A program made the translations under genes and the position numbers. The notes beneath the pieces were generated by a model. It ran no database searches. It worked only from the letters and a program-made list of their open reading frames with translations, and was not told the DNA's origin. A stretch of DNA of 64,000 nucleotides. It comes from Rhodococcus sp. HM1. Its GTDB lineage: Bacteria > Actinomycetota > Actinomycetes > Mycobacteriales > Mycobacteriaceae. This document shows positions 1 through 8,492 of this stretch, one piece after another. The stretch covers positions 45,509-109,508 of the forward strand of contig NZ_JALPTB010000014.1 in NCBI RefSeq assembly GCF_023218075.1, given 5' to 3'. Every line of letters begins with the position of its first letter. Within the stretch, counting starts at the first letter, position 1.

Positions 1-392
1 GTGGAACCGCGGACGACGGAGAACATGGCTTTGGCGTACCCGAGGTTCGTGCACAGTTCCTGCGTCACGGTCTGCGCGATCCGGTCGGATCCGGCATCGA
101 TGCTGCGTACGACGCGTTGGAGCTTCTCGAACTGCTCGGTGTGCATGCGCAGGCGGCGCGAGATGTCGTTCTGCCGGTCGGCGTCGAGGCGCATCACGAG
201 TTCGGCGAGCCGGACTGCCTGTTCTGGGGAGTCGGTGCCCTCCCGAAGCTTGCGGAGTGCGCATGCGCGGATCGCTGCCGGATCAAGCTCGCCACTCACC
301 GGGCGAATCAGGCCCGGCTCGTTTCCGAGTAGTTCCTGCAACTCCGCAACCGCCTGGTCGGCAAGCTCGAACGAACTCGTCGAATTGACCAC
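1..392 (-). CDS. GAF/LuxR-type transcriptional regulator, N-terminal part (cut by window edge)
   Basis: The frame is open from a GTG at 392 to the window edge, so only about 130 N-terminal residues are visible. GAGGAG lies six bases upstream of the GTG, and TAA-TGA stops directly precede it in frame, which fixes the start. The visible part is helical, and its end (QELCTNLGYAKAMFSVVRGS) resembles the start of the sensor region of the two GAF-LuxR regulators at 35053 and 36210. I infer the same family; the C-terminal HTH would lie outside the window. It is divergent from the enoyl-CoA hydratase gene at 638. Confidence 0.6.
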   Translation of the reverse strand, partial: MVNSTSSFELADQAVAELQELLGNEPGLIRPVSGELDPAAIRACALRKLREGTDSPEQAVRLAELVMRLDADRQNDISRRLRMHTEQFEKLQRVVRSIDAGSDRIAQTVTQELCTNLGYAKAMFSVVRGS

Positions 393-524
393 TCATTACT
401 CCTCGTGCCACGGCAGCCACATGGACGGTGACGGCACCGGCCCGCTTCCTTGTGGCCTCACACACAGTGTAGAGCGGCGCCACCTGGGCTTTTGCTGTCG
501 TCTTGCGGCCGACTCCAATGTATA

Positions 525-535
525 TGGTCAGTCCA
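525..535. promoter_or_regulatory. Candidate GntR operator TGGTCAGTCCA
   Basis: TGGTCAGTCCA lies between the divergent regulator and hydratase genes. The same imperfect palindrome recurs in other gaps of this window (4330, 8404-8422, 9585, 34686, 34703, 53685). Assignment to the GntR/FCD protein encoded at 7607-8386 is inference from recurrence and location. Confidence 0.45.
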
Positions 536-606
536 ATTTCGTCACCCACTTTCGGGAATCGCTTCATCGGCTCTTGCTCGCCTCCCTCTGTGGCGCTAGG
601 GTCGAA

Positions 607-617
607 TGGTAAGACCA
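607..617. promoter_or_regulatory. Candidate operator TGGTAAGACCA
   Basis: TGGT-N3-ACCA is an inverted repeat typical of FadR/FCD-type operators. It ends about 20 bases before the ATG at 638 and overlaps the likely 5' leader, so binding here would block expression of the hydratase gene. Confidence 0.4.
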
Positions 618-637
618 AAATTGAAAGGATCGCCGGT

Positions 638-1417
638 ATGGCCCCCTCTGTGCGTTACGACGTCGACGAGCACGTCGCGGTCCTCACTCTCGACCGTCCG
701 GAAACTCGCAACGCCCTATCCGACGACCTCTTGGACGAGCTTCTGGCCGCGCTCGAGCGCGCGCGGGACGACGGCGACGTTCGGGTTGTCGTGCTGACCT
801 CGTCGCACGAGAAGATCTTCTCGGCGGGCGGGGACCTGAAGGCGTTTGCGAGCGACACCCCGACGATCATCAAATATGCCGGCCTGGACCGCTTCCCGCG
901 GTTGTACCGGCTCATCGGCGGTCTCGGGAAGCCGGTGATCTGCGCGGCCGGTGGCGACGTGCTCGCGGGCGCGTTCGGGCTCGCGCTCGCCTGCGACTTC
1001 GTGCTGGCCAAGGAGTCGGCCCACTTCGGGTGCCCGGAGATCAATGTCGGCGTGTTCCCGTTCATGATCTCCGCGCTCATCTACCGGAACGTCGGCCGGC
1101 TCAAGGCGAATGAGTTGATGATGTACGGAGAGAAACTCACTGCCGCGGAAGCGCACGAACTGGGGCTGGTGAATCGCGTGTTCCCGGACGGTGACTTCGA
1201 TGCGGAGGTGCGGGCGTGGGCACGCCGACTGGCAAAGAAGTCACCGCTGCTGATGCGTCTGGGTAAGGATGCCATCGACAGCACCCGTGACATGTCGCTG
1301 CCGGACGCGCTTGCGACGCTGCAATCTCAACTGGCTCTTGCGTTCACCACGGAGGATCTCGTCGAGGGTGTCACGGCCTTTCGGGAGAAGCGGTCGCCTG
1401 TGTGGAAGATGCGATGA
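638..1417 (+). CDS. Enoyl-CoA hydratase/isomerase family protein
   Basis: A 259-residue crotonase-fold protein of usual family length. The ATG at 638 is preceded by GAAAGGA at a good distance; longer in-frame extensions have no such site. The oxyanion-hole segment FSAGGDLKAF is near residue 67. The usual first catalytic Glu region reads GAFGLALACD, so that Glu is absent, while the second Glu is kept in PEINVGVFP. This suggests an isomerase, hydrolase or unusual hydratase rather than a standard hydratase. It has its own operator-rich leader and lies upstream of the acyl-CoA ligase gene at 1624, so it probably acts in the same acyl-CoA degradation route. Confidence 0.85.
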   Translation: MAPSVRYDVDEHVAVLTLDRPETRNALSDDLLDELLAALERARDDGDVRVVVLTSSHEKIFSAGGDLKAFASDTPTIIKYAGLDRFPRLYRLIGGLGKPVICAAGGDVLAGAFGLALACDFVLAKESAHFGCPEINVGVFPFMISALIYRNVGRLKANELMMYGEKLTAAEAHELGLVNRVFPDGDFDAEVRAWARRLAKKSPLLMRLGKDAIDSTRDMSLPDALATLQSQLALAFTTEDLVEGVTAFREKRSPVWKMR

Positions 1418-1562
1418 AGATTTCCTGCCGGTTGGCCCGGGGTGGCGGAATCCGGGGAGTTGGTGTGTCGCCGACAGCGAAATCATCTGGGCCCCTTGGT
1501 TTACCGCTCGTCCGGCGGGTGTGGTGAGTGTTCGAAGATGTCGTCGAAAGTGGTTGCTACTT

Positions 1563-1573
1563 CGGTCTAACCA
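1563..1573. promoter_or_regulatory. Candidate operator CGGTCTAACCA
   Basis: GGT-CTA-ACC is a short inverted repeat in the gap of about 200 bases before the ligase at 1624. It matches the TGGT-N3-ACCA form seen at 607-617. Nothing else stands out in this gap. Confidence 0.4.
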
Positions 1574-1623
1574 TTCTAATCTTTATGTAAACGTGTGGCA
1601 GAGCAAGAAGGACGGAATCCTCC

Positions 1624-3318
1624 ATGACGCGCGAACGGAATCTCGGCCGATACACCCCCCAGCAGGTAGAGGAGTTCTATGCCAGTGGCCAATGGGCCGA
1701 CGAGAACTTCACCGACCTTCTGCGGGCGCGCGCCGAGAGCAGTCCCGACAAGATCTTCGTCACCGACGGCACGCAGGAGCTGACGTTCGCGCAGCTCTAC
1801 GACCGGTCGCAGCGGCTGGCGCTCGGCCTGCACCGAAAAGGGCTCCGTGCCGGCGACCGGGTCGCCGTTCAGCTGCCGAACTGGGCGGAATTCGTCGTCG
1901 TCGCAGCTGCCCTCGCTCGGATCGGTGTGGTGACGGTGCCGATCATGCCGATCTATCGGACGGACGAGGTGTCACACGTTGTCGCCGACGCCTCGATCCG
2001 GATGGCGATCGCGCCGGCACAGTTCAAGGGCTTCGACTATCTGTCGATGTTCGACGATATCCGGCGGTCGTCGCAGACGCTCGAGACGATCATCGCGGTG
2101 CGTGCTTCGGACGACAGCCGTAAGACGTTGGCCGGGAGGGGCATCGAGATTCTCGAGAATCTGGTCGTGGACGCGGACCCGGATGTCATCGACACCGAAC
2201 TCGACTTCCGCGCCCACCCCGACGACCCGTTCGTCATCGTGTACACGTCCGGAACCACGTCGCGTCCCAAGGGTTGCCTGCACACCTTCAATACCTACGC
2301 TTCGGGCGCACGTGCACTGAAGACGGCCTTCGGGCACACCGAAGCGGATGTCCAATTCGGACCGTCCCCGATCACCCATACCACCGGACTCGTCACCAGT
2401 GTGCTCGTCCCCCTGCTCAGCGGCGCGGCGACCCACATCATGGCGGAGTGGGACCCGAAACGCGGGCTGGCCGAGATCGAGAAGTTCGGATGTACGGCCG
2501 CGGTCACGGCCACCACGTTCCTGCAGACGTTGTTGGCTGCGGCCGAACAGGAACCGGACGCCGATCTCTCCTCTCTCCGGGTCTGGGTGTGCGCCGGCTC
2601 CCCGATCCCGGCGGCCGTGGTGGAGAAGGCGAAGTCCGACCTGCCCGCCACCACCGTCCTGTCGCTGTACGGGAGAAGTGAGAATCTCACCACGACGACC
2701 TGCACCATCGAGGACGACCCGAGCCGGGCGATCACCTCCGACGGCGCCGCGCTGCCGGGGGCAGAGGTCAAGGTTGTCGGCGAGGACGGCCTCGAGGTGG
2801 CGCGGGGGAGCGAGGGCGACATCGCCTATCGCGGGCCCTCGCACATGATCGAGTACCTGAACCGGCCCGACGATACAGCGGAACTCTTTACCCCCGAAGG
2901 ATTTTCGAGATCCGGAGATCTCGGAGTCATGGATGCCGACGGGTTCGTCCGGGTCACCGGCCGGACCAAGGACATCGTGATCCGCGGCGGCATGAACATC
3001 AGTGTGCGCGAGGTTGAGGACAAGCTGGCCGAGCACCCCGACATCCTCGCTCTAGCCGTGGTGGGAATGCCGGACGAGCGGCTCGGGGAGAAGGTGTGCT
3101 GCTACGTGGTGCCCAAGGAGGAGCAGAACCCTCCCACGCTGGACCATCTCCGCAACTACTTGCTCGATCGGGGAGTTGCGATTCAGAAGACCCCTGAACG
3201 CGTCGAGGTGGTCGCCGAGTTGCCCATGACCGCCACCGGGAAGATCCAGAAACACATCCTCCGCAAGCGTATCGCGGCAGAGTTGGCTGCCGGTTCCCTG
3301 GAACAGAGCACGCGCTGA
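1624..3318 (+). CDS. AMP-forming acyl-CoA ligase (cyclohexanecarboxylate/aryl acid-CoA ligase-like)
   Basis: A 564-residue ANL-superfamily ligase that would convert a carboxylic acid to its CoA ester with ATP. Visible motifs are the P-loop YTSGTTSRPKG near residue 207, the A8 region GRTKDIVIRGGMN and the C-terminal lysine motif TATGKIQK. The N-terminal half (VAVQLPNWAEFVVV, TVPIMPIYRTDEV) closely parallels the ligase at 37395-39062, so the two are paralogues. The overall look is that of AliA-type alicyclic acid or 2,3-dihydroxybenzoate-AMP-type ligases; the substrate is not readable. It ends just before a strong hairpin at 3327-3361. Confidence 0.88.
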   Translation: MTRERNLGRYTPQQVEEFYASGQWADENFTDLLRARAESSPDKIFVTDGTQELTFAQLYDRSQRLALGLHRKGLRAGDRVAVQLPNWAEFVVVAAALARIGVVTVPIMPIYRTDEVSHVVADASIRMAIAPAQFKGFDYLSMFDDIRRSSQTLETIIAVRASDDSRKTLAGRGIEILENLVVDADPDVIDTELDFRAHPDDPFVIVYTSGTTSRPKGCLHTFNTYASGARALKTAFGHTEADVQFGPSPITHTTGLVTSVLVPLLSGAATHIMAEWDPKRGLAEIEKFGCTAAVTATTFLQTLLAAAEQEPDADLSSLRVWVCAGSPIPAAVVEKAKSDLPATTVLSLYGRSENLTTTTCTIEDDPSRAITSDGAALPGAEVKVVGEDGLEVARGSEGDIAYRGPSHMIEYLNRPDDTAELFTPEGFSRSGDLGVMDADGFVRVTGRTKDIVIRGGMNISVREVEDKLAEHPDILALAVVGMPDERLGEKVCCYVVPKEEQNPPTLDHLRNYLLDRGVAIQKTPERVEVVAELPMTATGKIQKHILRKRIAAELAAGSLEQSTR

Positions 3319-3326
3319 CCACGAAT

Positions 3327-3361
3327 GAGCGGCCCCTCGTCCATGTGTCGAGGGGTCGCTC
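3327..3361. terminator. Bidirectional hairpin terminator
   Basis: GAGCGGCCCCTCG (3327-3339) pairs with CGAGGGGTCGCTC (3349-3361) with one G-U pair and a nine-base loop. It sits between the convergent ligase and hotdog genes. Confidence 0.75.
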
Positions 3362-3450
3362 GGTTGTGCAGATGCGAAGAATGTCGTCGGAATCTGAAGT
3401 GTGAGTGGCGGTCCCCGAATACGGGACCTCGGAACCCGATCGGCGGGCTG

Positions 3451-3867
3451 TCAGGCCCCGGTGACGACGACCGTTGCCGAACCGGTGACAACCGGTCCCT
3501 TTGCTCCGGAGACGACGAGATCGAGATCGGCCCGTGTCTCCCCGTCGGTGTCGGTGATCGCCGTGATCGTCCCACCGACGGTCAGGGTGTCGCCCAGGAA
3601 CACCGGGGCGACGAAGCGGACGCCGAAGGAACGGACGTGCTCGACGCCGAATGTGTCGGAGAGCCAACCGGCCAGGATCCCGGCCTGCATCTGACCCATC
3701 GCGATGACGCCCGGGAACCCGGATGTTGCAACGAACTCTGGATCGTGGTGCAGAGGATTGAAATCGCCTCCGGCACCGGCGAATCGCACGATGTCCGTCT
3801 GGGTGATCGGGCCGATCACGCGCGTGTCGGCGACTGTGCCGATGTGGGCCTTCACGGGTGCTCTCAT
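3451..3867 (-). CDS. MaoC-like (R)-specific enoyl-CoA hydratase
   Basis: A 138-residue single-hotdog protein. The hydratase-2 signature is clear: GGDFNPLHHDPEFV with Asp35 and His40 as the catalytic pair, followed by GFPGVIAMGQM. The ATG at 3867 overlaps the stop of the upstream hotdog gene as ATGA and has GAGGAG upstream, so the long N-terminal extension in this frame is not used. Such short MaoC proteins usually work as heterodimers with a FAS1-like hotdog subunit, as in mycobacterial HadAB/HadBC or the steroid hydratase ChsH1/ChsH2, and its translationally coupled neighbour fits that role. It would hydrate an enoyl-CoA made by one of the nearby dehydrogenases. Confidence 0.88.
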   Translation of the reverse strand: MRAPVKAHIGTVADTRVIGPITQTDIVRFAGAGGDFNPLHHDPEFVATSGFPGVIAMGQMQAGILAGWLSDTFGVEHVRSFGVRFVAPVFLGDTLTVGGTITAITDTDGETRADLDLVVSGAKGPVVTGSATVVVTGA

Positions 3868-4316
3868 CGTTGTTCTCCTCGCTCGATCAGCACTTCCTCC
3901 AGTCGCACCACCGGATCGCCGTCGGTGTCGACGTATTCGGTCTCCAGCGTCACGATGCGCATCGATCCGCCGCGCTTGCCTTCGCGCTGCACGTCGTCGA
4001 CGATGCGCCGCGTGCCGACGACGTGGTCGCCGGCAATCAGGGGTCGCAGATATGTCCACTTGACCGAGCCCACAACCACTCGTTCGAGTGCCAGGCCGAG
4101 TGTGTCGACGAACTTGCGCTGGTCGCGCTGATGGCCGGCGACGACCGTGTGGGTGAGGGTCGCGGGCACATCGGCGAATCCGGCTGCCTGGGCGGCATCC
4201 CGGTCCGTGTGGGCGGGATCGGTGGTGAACGTCGCGCGGACGAACTCGCGGATCTTGCCGCGTTCGATGTCGTAGTCGACTCGGTCCAGCTCTCCGACGC
4301 TGAGCGGTTCTGTCAT
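3864..4316 (-). CDS. FAS1-like dehydratase-domain hotdog protein (partner of MaoC subunit)
   Basis: A 150-residue protein of the N-terminal MaoC-like/FAS1-like dehydratase family. Recognisable parts are the early GKIREFVRAT helix, PATLTHTVVAG and the late RPLIAGDHVVGTRRIVDDV hotdog strand pair. The acidic/His catalytic motif of hydratase-2 is absent, as expected of the non-catalytic, substrate-shaping subunit. It is first in a two-gene minus-strand operon and overlaps the MaoC gene by four bases. It is divergent from the acyl-CoA dehydrogenase at 4379, with only 62 bases between them. Confidence 0.82.
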   Translation of the reverse strand: MTEPLSVGELDRVDYDIERGKIREFVRATFTTDPAHTDRDAAQAAGFADVPATLTHTVVAGHQRDQRKFVDTLGLALERVVVGSVKWTYLRPLIAGDHVVGTRRIVDDVQREGKRGGSMRIVTLETEYVDTDGDPVVRLEEVLIERGEQR

Positions 4317-4329
4317 CGGGCCTCCTTTT

Positions 4330-4340
4330 TGGACTGACCT
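4330..4340. promoter_or_regulatory. Candidate GntR operator TGGACTGACCT in a divergent promoter
   Basis: TGGACTGACC is followed directly by the AT-rich, -10-like TATAGTAT inside the 62-base gap between the divergent hotdog operon and the dehydrogenase operon. One bound regulator could shut both directions. Confidence 0.45.
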
Positions 4341-4378
4341 ATAGTATCATTCGGCCTAAATATGTGAGGAGGGGTTCC

Positions 4379-5554
4379 ATGGAACTCGCTGATTCCCCGG
4401 ACGAAGCCCGGTTCCGCGCAGAAGTCCGAGAATGGGCCGAGGCTGCTGTCGCAACGCTGCCCTGGCCCGAGCCGGTCGATCTGGTCGACAAGGTCCCGTT
4501 CTGGCAGCAATGGCAACGGTTGCTCTTCGACGCCGGCTACGGAGGCATGTCCTGGCCGAAGGAATACGGAGGGCAGGCCGCCGACCCGATCCGCAAAGCC
4601 ATCTTCACCGAGGAGATGGATCGTGTGGGGGCGCCGGAGCGACTCAACACGATCGGTGAGGATTTCGCCGGTCCCACCATCATCGACTTCGGCACACCGG
4701 CTCAGAAGGAGCGGTTCCTCCGCCCGATCCTCACCGGAGAAGAAATCTGGTGCCAGTTGTTCTCCGAACCGGAAGCCGGGTCCGACCTCGCGTCACTGCG
4801 CACCAAGGCCACGAAGGTCGACGGCGGATGGAAGATCAACGGACAGAAGATCTGGACCAGCCGAGCGCACATCGCAGCGCATGCCATCCTGCTCGCGCGC
4901 ACGGGCGGGGGACCACGCCACAAAGGCATCACCTTCTTCCTGGTTCCCATGGACAGCGAGGGAATCACGGTTCGCCCGCTCGCCCACATGCTCGGTGAGG
5001 CCGAATTCAATGAGGTCTTCCTCGACGACGTGTTCATCCCCGACGATCTCGTCGTCGGCGATGTCGACGGCGGGTGGAAGGTGGCCATGGGCACGCTCGC
5101 CTACGAGCGAGTGGCGATCGCCACGGGTCGGGTCAACACCAAACGGGCCGTCGACGATATCGTCGGCGACATCGCCGGGATGACCGACGAGTCGGGGCGC
5201 CCGCTCGGTGCCGATCCGGTGATCCGGCAGAAGGTCGCGGACCTCTACGGCCGTGCGCTCGTGCACTATCTCATCGGCCAGCGTGTGATCACGTTGGCGG
5301 CGAACGACGGACCACCGGGCCCGGTGACGTCGATCGGCAAGCTGTACTTCTGCCCGCTCGTCGAAGAATTGGCGGACTTCCGGCTGTCCCTCGAGCCCGC
5401 CGGCGGCCAGTTCGCGCTCGACGACGAGCAGCAGCGTACGTCACGTTGGCTCCGGCTGGCGTATCAGGCGCGCGGCACTGCCATCGCGGGTGGTTCCACC
5501 TTCATCCAGCGCAACATCGTCGCCGAGCGCATGCTCGAGATGCCGAGGAGCTGA
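4379..5554 (+). CDS. Acyl-CoA dehydrogenase (FadE-like)
   Basis: A 391-residue flavoprotein of normal length. The ATG at 4379 follows GAGGAGGGG; the in-frame GTG at 4364 would place the ribosome site inside the gene. Seen motifs are QLFSEPEAGSDLASLRT, the domain-2 WTSRAHIAAHAIL and the C-terminal GGSTFIQRNIVAERML. The loop that usually carries Glu (GTSEIQRN) reads GSTFIQRN, so the common catalytic Glu position is Phe. Subunits of this sort occur in the heteromeric alpha2-beta2 dehydrogenases of mycobacterial cholesterol side-chain degradation, and a short dehydrogenase at 8493 could be a partner. It is two bases from the ACS-like ligase gene. Confidence 0.88.
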   Translation: MELADSPDEARFRAEVREWAEAAVATLPWPEPVDLVDKVPFWQQWQRLLFDAGYGGMSWPKEYGGQAADPIRKAIFTEEMDRVGAPERLNTIGEDFAGPTIIDFGTPAQKERFLRPILTGEEIWCQLFSEPEAGSDLASLRTKATKVDGGWKINGQKIWTSRAHIAAHAILLARTGGGPRHKGITFFLVPMDSEGITVRPLAHMLGEAEFNEVFLDDVFIPDDLVVGDVDGGWKVAMGTLAYERVAIATGRVNTKRAVDDIVGDIAGMTDESGRPLGADPVIRQKVADLYGRALVHYLIGQRVITLAANDGPPGPVTSIGKLYFCPLVEELADFRLSLEPAGGQFALDDEQQRTSRWLRLAYQARGTAIAGGSTFIQRNIVAERMLEMPRS

Positions 5555-5556
5555 CA

Positions 5557-7515
5557 ATGTCCGACTACACGTGGATCCCCACTGCCGACTATGTCGACAA
5601 CGCCAACGTAACGCGGCTCGCTCGCGCGCACGGTCTCGGCGGTCTCGACGAGTTGCGTACCCGGTCCGTCGCCGACGTGCGGTGGTACTGGGATGCGGTG
5701 GTCCGTGATCTCGGGCTGCCGTTCCAGGTGCCGTACCGCGAGGTGCTCGATACCTCCCGCGGCATCGAGCATCCCGACTGGTTCGTCGGCGGACGGACGA
5801 ACGTCGTCGATGCGTGCCTGCAGCGCTGGGTCGCCGATCCGGGGGCGGCCGATCGGCTCGCCGTCGTGCACGAGGCGGAGGACGGAACTGTCCGCACGTC
5901 GACGTATCGCGAGTTGGACGCGGAGGTGGAGCGTGCGGCCGCCGGACTGCGAGAGTTGGGGGTGGGCCGGGGCGATGCTGTCGCCTTGTTTCTGCCGATG
6001 ATTCCCGAGGCGGTCGTGTCGGTGTACGCAGTCGCCCGGCTCGGTGCGGTTCTCGTGCCGCTCTTCTCGGGGTTTGCTCCCAGCGCGATCGCGTCCCGCA
6101 TTCAGGACGCCGATGCGAAAGTGGTGGTCGTCGCGGACGGCACCGTACGCCGAGGCAAGTCGATCGCGATGAAGCCGGCCCTCGACGAGGCTCTGAAGAC
6201 CTGCCCCACGGTGCAGTCGGTGGTCGTGGTCGACAACCTCGGTACCGGAACGGGATCGGGTGGACACGAGATTTCGTGGGCCGGGTTGCTCGCGGGCGGG
6301 GGCACAGTTCCGATCGAGGGGATGGACGCCTCCGAGCCGTTCGCGCTGGCCTACACGTCCGGTACGACGGGCAAGCCCAAGGGTGCGGTCCATACCCACG
6401 CCGGGTTCCTGGTGAAGACGGCGAGCGAGGTGGCGTACTCGTTCGATCTGAAACCGGGCGGGGTGTTCTGCTGGATCACCGATATGGGCTGGATCATGGG
6501 TCCGTTGTCGATTGTCGGCACGCATGCCAATGGTGGGACGCTGCTGCTGTACGAGGGCTCGCCGGACGTTCCGGATCGGGACCGGTTGTGGCAGTTGACC
6601 GAACGGCATCGGGTGACGATGCTGGGTGTTTCTCCGACCCTCGTCCGGACGCTGCGTGGGCAGGCCAGTGATGTTGCCGCGCGGTACGACTTGTCCTCGG
6701 TGCACACGATCGGCTCGACCGGGGAGCCGTGGGATCCGGACTCGTACGAGTGGCTCGCGCGTGAGGTGTTCGGCGGCCGTGTCCCGATCATCAATTTCTC
6801 CGGCGGTACCGAGGTGGGCGGATCGTTCCTCGCACCGTATCCGGTGCAACCGATCCGGAGTTGCTCGCTGGGTGGTCCGTCGCTGGGTATGGATGTGGAC
6901 GTCGTCGACGACGCGGGACGGTCGCTGCGCGGTGAGCAGGGTGAGTTGGTGTGCCGGCAGCCGTGGCCGTCGATGACCCGGGGGGTGTGGAAGGACGAGG
7001 AGCGGTATCTCGACGCGTACTGGTCGACGTTCCCCGGTATGTGGCGGCACGGAGACTATGCGCTGGTCGACAGCGACGGACAGTGGTACATCCGGGGCCG
7101 GTCCGACGACGTCATGAACGTGGCCGGCAAGCGCCTGGCCCCGGCGGAGGTCGAGGCGGTTCTGACCGCGCACCCGGCGGTGTCGGAGGCCGCTGCGGTC
7201 GGTGTTCCGGACCCGAAGAAGGGGGAAACGGTCTGGGCGTTCTGGGTGCCCCGCGCGGATGCGGACGGGGTGGACATCTCGGGGGAGCTGGTGTCCCGTG
7301 TGGCCGCAGAGTTGGGTAAGCCGTTTGCTCCCAGCGTGGTTCATCGAGTGTCGCGTCTGCCGAAGACGCGGTCGGCGAAGATTTTGCGCCGCGCGGTGCG
7401 GGCGGCAGCGTTGGGTACTGATCCCGGTGACCTGTCCGGTGCCGAGAACCCTGAGGCGGTGGAGGAGATCCGTGCCGTGGTGACCGGTGTCGAGCCGGGT
7501 GCCGGACGGGGGTAG
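5557..7515 (+). CDS. Acetyl-CoA synthetase-family AMP-forming acyl-CoA ligase
   Basis: A 652-residue protein, the length of acetyl- or acetoacetyl-CoA synthetases rather than FadD enzymes. The start two bases after the dehydrogenase stop is preceded by GAGGAG. An N-terminal ACS-type cap (VRWYWDAVVRDLGLPF) is followed by the P-loop YTSGTTGKPKGAVHTH near residue 268 and the ACS-type ITDMGWIMGP. The C-terminal lysine loop reads KTRSAKILRR, where many acetyl-CoA synthetases have RSGKI. Cotranscription with the dehydrogenase suggests activation of a short or branched acid released or imported in this pathway. A strong hairpin follows directly. Confidence 0.85.
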   Translation: MSDYTWIPTADYVDNANVTRLARAHGLGGLDELRTRSVADVRWYWDAVVRDLGLPFQVPYREVLDTSRGIEHPDWFVGGRTNVVDACLQRWVADPGAADRLAVVHEAEDGTVRTSTYRELDAEVERAAAGLRELGVGRGDAVALFLPMIPEAVVSVYAVARLGAVLVPLFSGFAPSAIASRIQDADAKVVVVADGTVRRGKSIAMKPALDEALKTCPTVQSVVVVDNLGTGTGSGGHEISWAGLLAGGGTVPIEGMDASEPFALAYTSGTTGKPKGAVHTHAGFLVKTASEVAYSFDLKPGGVFCWITDMGWIMGPLSIVGTHANGGTLLLYEGSPDVPDRDRLWQLTERHRVTMLGVSPTLVRTLRGQASDVAARYDLSSVHTIGSTGEPWDPDSYEWLAREVFGGRVPIINFSGGTEVGGSFLAPYPVQPIRSCSLGGPSLGMDVDVVDDAGRSLRGEQGELVCRQPWPSMTRGVWKDEERYLDAYWSTFPGMWRHGDYALVDSDGQWYIRGRSDDVMNVAGKRLAPAEVEAVLTAHPAVSEAAAVGVPDPKKGETVWAFWVPRADADGVDISGELVSRVAAELGKPFAPSVVHRVSRLPKTRSAKILRRAVRAAALGTDPGDLSGAENPEAVEEIRAVVTGVEPGAGRG

Positions 7516-7521
7516 GTAATG

Positions 7522-7560
7522 CGATGGCCGCCCGTACCGAATCGGTATGGGCGGCCATCG
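7522..7560. terminator. Strong bidirectional hairpin terminator
   Basis: CGATGGCCGCCCGTACCGA pairs with TCGGTATGGGCGGCCATCG across almost no loop, with a single G-U pair. It separates the convergent ligase and GntR genes. Confidence 0.8.
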
Positions 7561-7606
7561 TGTCTGTTCGGCGAGGGGCTTCCGCGAGCCCGGATATGCG
7601 CGTCGC

Positions 7607-8386
7607 TCAGGGCTCCTGGTCCAGTGGAATGTCGGTGCGCTCTTCGAACTCCCGGATGGATTCGGCGTAGGAGTGGACGTGTCGGCCCATCCGCCGGTGT
7701 GCTGCGTCGGCGTCCTTGTCGCGGATGGCCTTCGTGACCGACCGGTGTGCCCGGACGGTGATATCGCGGACCTTCTGGTCGATGAAGCCTTCGTTCTCGG
7801 TGGCCGCGTAGATGGCGCGGGAGAGCGAGATCATCAGTCCCGACATCAGCTCATTGTGGCTCGCGCTGGCGACGGCGATGTGCCAGTCGACGTTGGCCTG
7901 GAGGAATGCGTCGAGTTTGTCGCCGGCGGCCGCGATGGCATCGTTGGCGGCGTCGAGTCGGGCGAGATCTTCGTCGGTCCGATGGCGGGCGGCCAGTTGT
8001 GCGCAGAACGGTTCGATCGCCTCGCGTGTTTCGAGCAGTGCGCTCAGGCGGATCTGGCGTCCTCGGATGAGCAGGGCCACGGTGTCGGCCATCGACTGTT
8101 CGCCGGGTCGCTGGACGAAGGCGCCGCCGGCGCGTCCCGCTTTGATTCGTACCAGGCCCTGTACCTCGAGGATGCGCAGGGCCTCGCGGACCGTGGTTCG
8201 GCTCATCTTCGTCTGGACGACGAGTTCGCGTTCCGGGGGGAGGGGGGTGCCTTCGGCGTATTCCCCGCTGAGGATGCGTTCGCGCAGCTCGTTGGCGAGG
8301 ACGTCCGAGGCTTTGGGGACCTCCATCGGAGTCAGTTGGATGGAGGAACGCCCGTTGCGGGGCGTGCTCGGTGCGCCTGGTGTCAT
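7607..8386 (-). CDS. GntR-family transcriptional regulator (FCD domain)
   Basis: A 259-residue regulator. The N-terminal winged helix at about residues 25-90 carries ERELVVQTKMSRTTVREALR and a wing with RIKAGRAGGAFV. The helical FCD effector domain follows, with HWHIAVASASHNELM-type ligand or metal residues in ANVDWHIAVASASHN. The start at 8386 has GGGGGAG upstream. FCD proteins normally bind an organic acid or acyl-CoA and repress nearby catabolic genes. It faces the dehydrogenase at 8493 across a 106-base gap with two operator-like repeats, so autoregulation and control of neighbouring genes is the natural inference. Confidence 0.9.
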   Translation of the reverse strand: MTPGAPSTPRNGRSSIQLTPMEVPKASDVLANELRERILSGEYAEGTPLPPERELVVQTKMSRTTVREALRILEVQGLVRIKAGRAGGAFVQRPGEQSMADTVALLIRGRQIRLSALLETREAIEPFCAQLAARHRTDEDLARLDAANDAIAAAGDKLDAFLQANVDWHIAVASASHNELMSGLMISLSRAIYAATENEGFIDQKVRDITVRAHRSVTKAIRDKDADAAHRRMGRHVHSYAESIREFEERTDIPLDQEP

Positions 8387-8403
8387 GTCTCCCCCACCTT
8401 CTC

Positions 8404-8422
8404 TGGTCTAACGGTCAGACCT
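8404..8422. promoter_or_regulatory. Double operator-like repeat between GntR and acyl-CoA dehydrogenase genes
   Basis: TGGTCTAACGG and CGGTCAGACCT overlap head to tail. GGTCAGACC matches the GGTC-N-GACC palindrome well. AT-rich TAATATACC follows. The position between the regulator and its divergent target is classic for an autoregulatory site. Confidence 0.55.
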
Positions 8423-8492
8423 AATATACCATCGGATTCTTACTGCATTCATCTTGCAGGCTATTCCCCGACTCATCGAGAGGACCAGTTCC

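Noticed and set aside
5464..7344. A 626-codon minus-strand open frame opposite the ACS-like gene
   Set aside because: Same reason; the plus-strand protein has all ACS motifs, and the reverse frame is low-complexity basic sequence.
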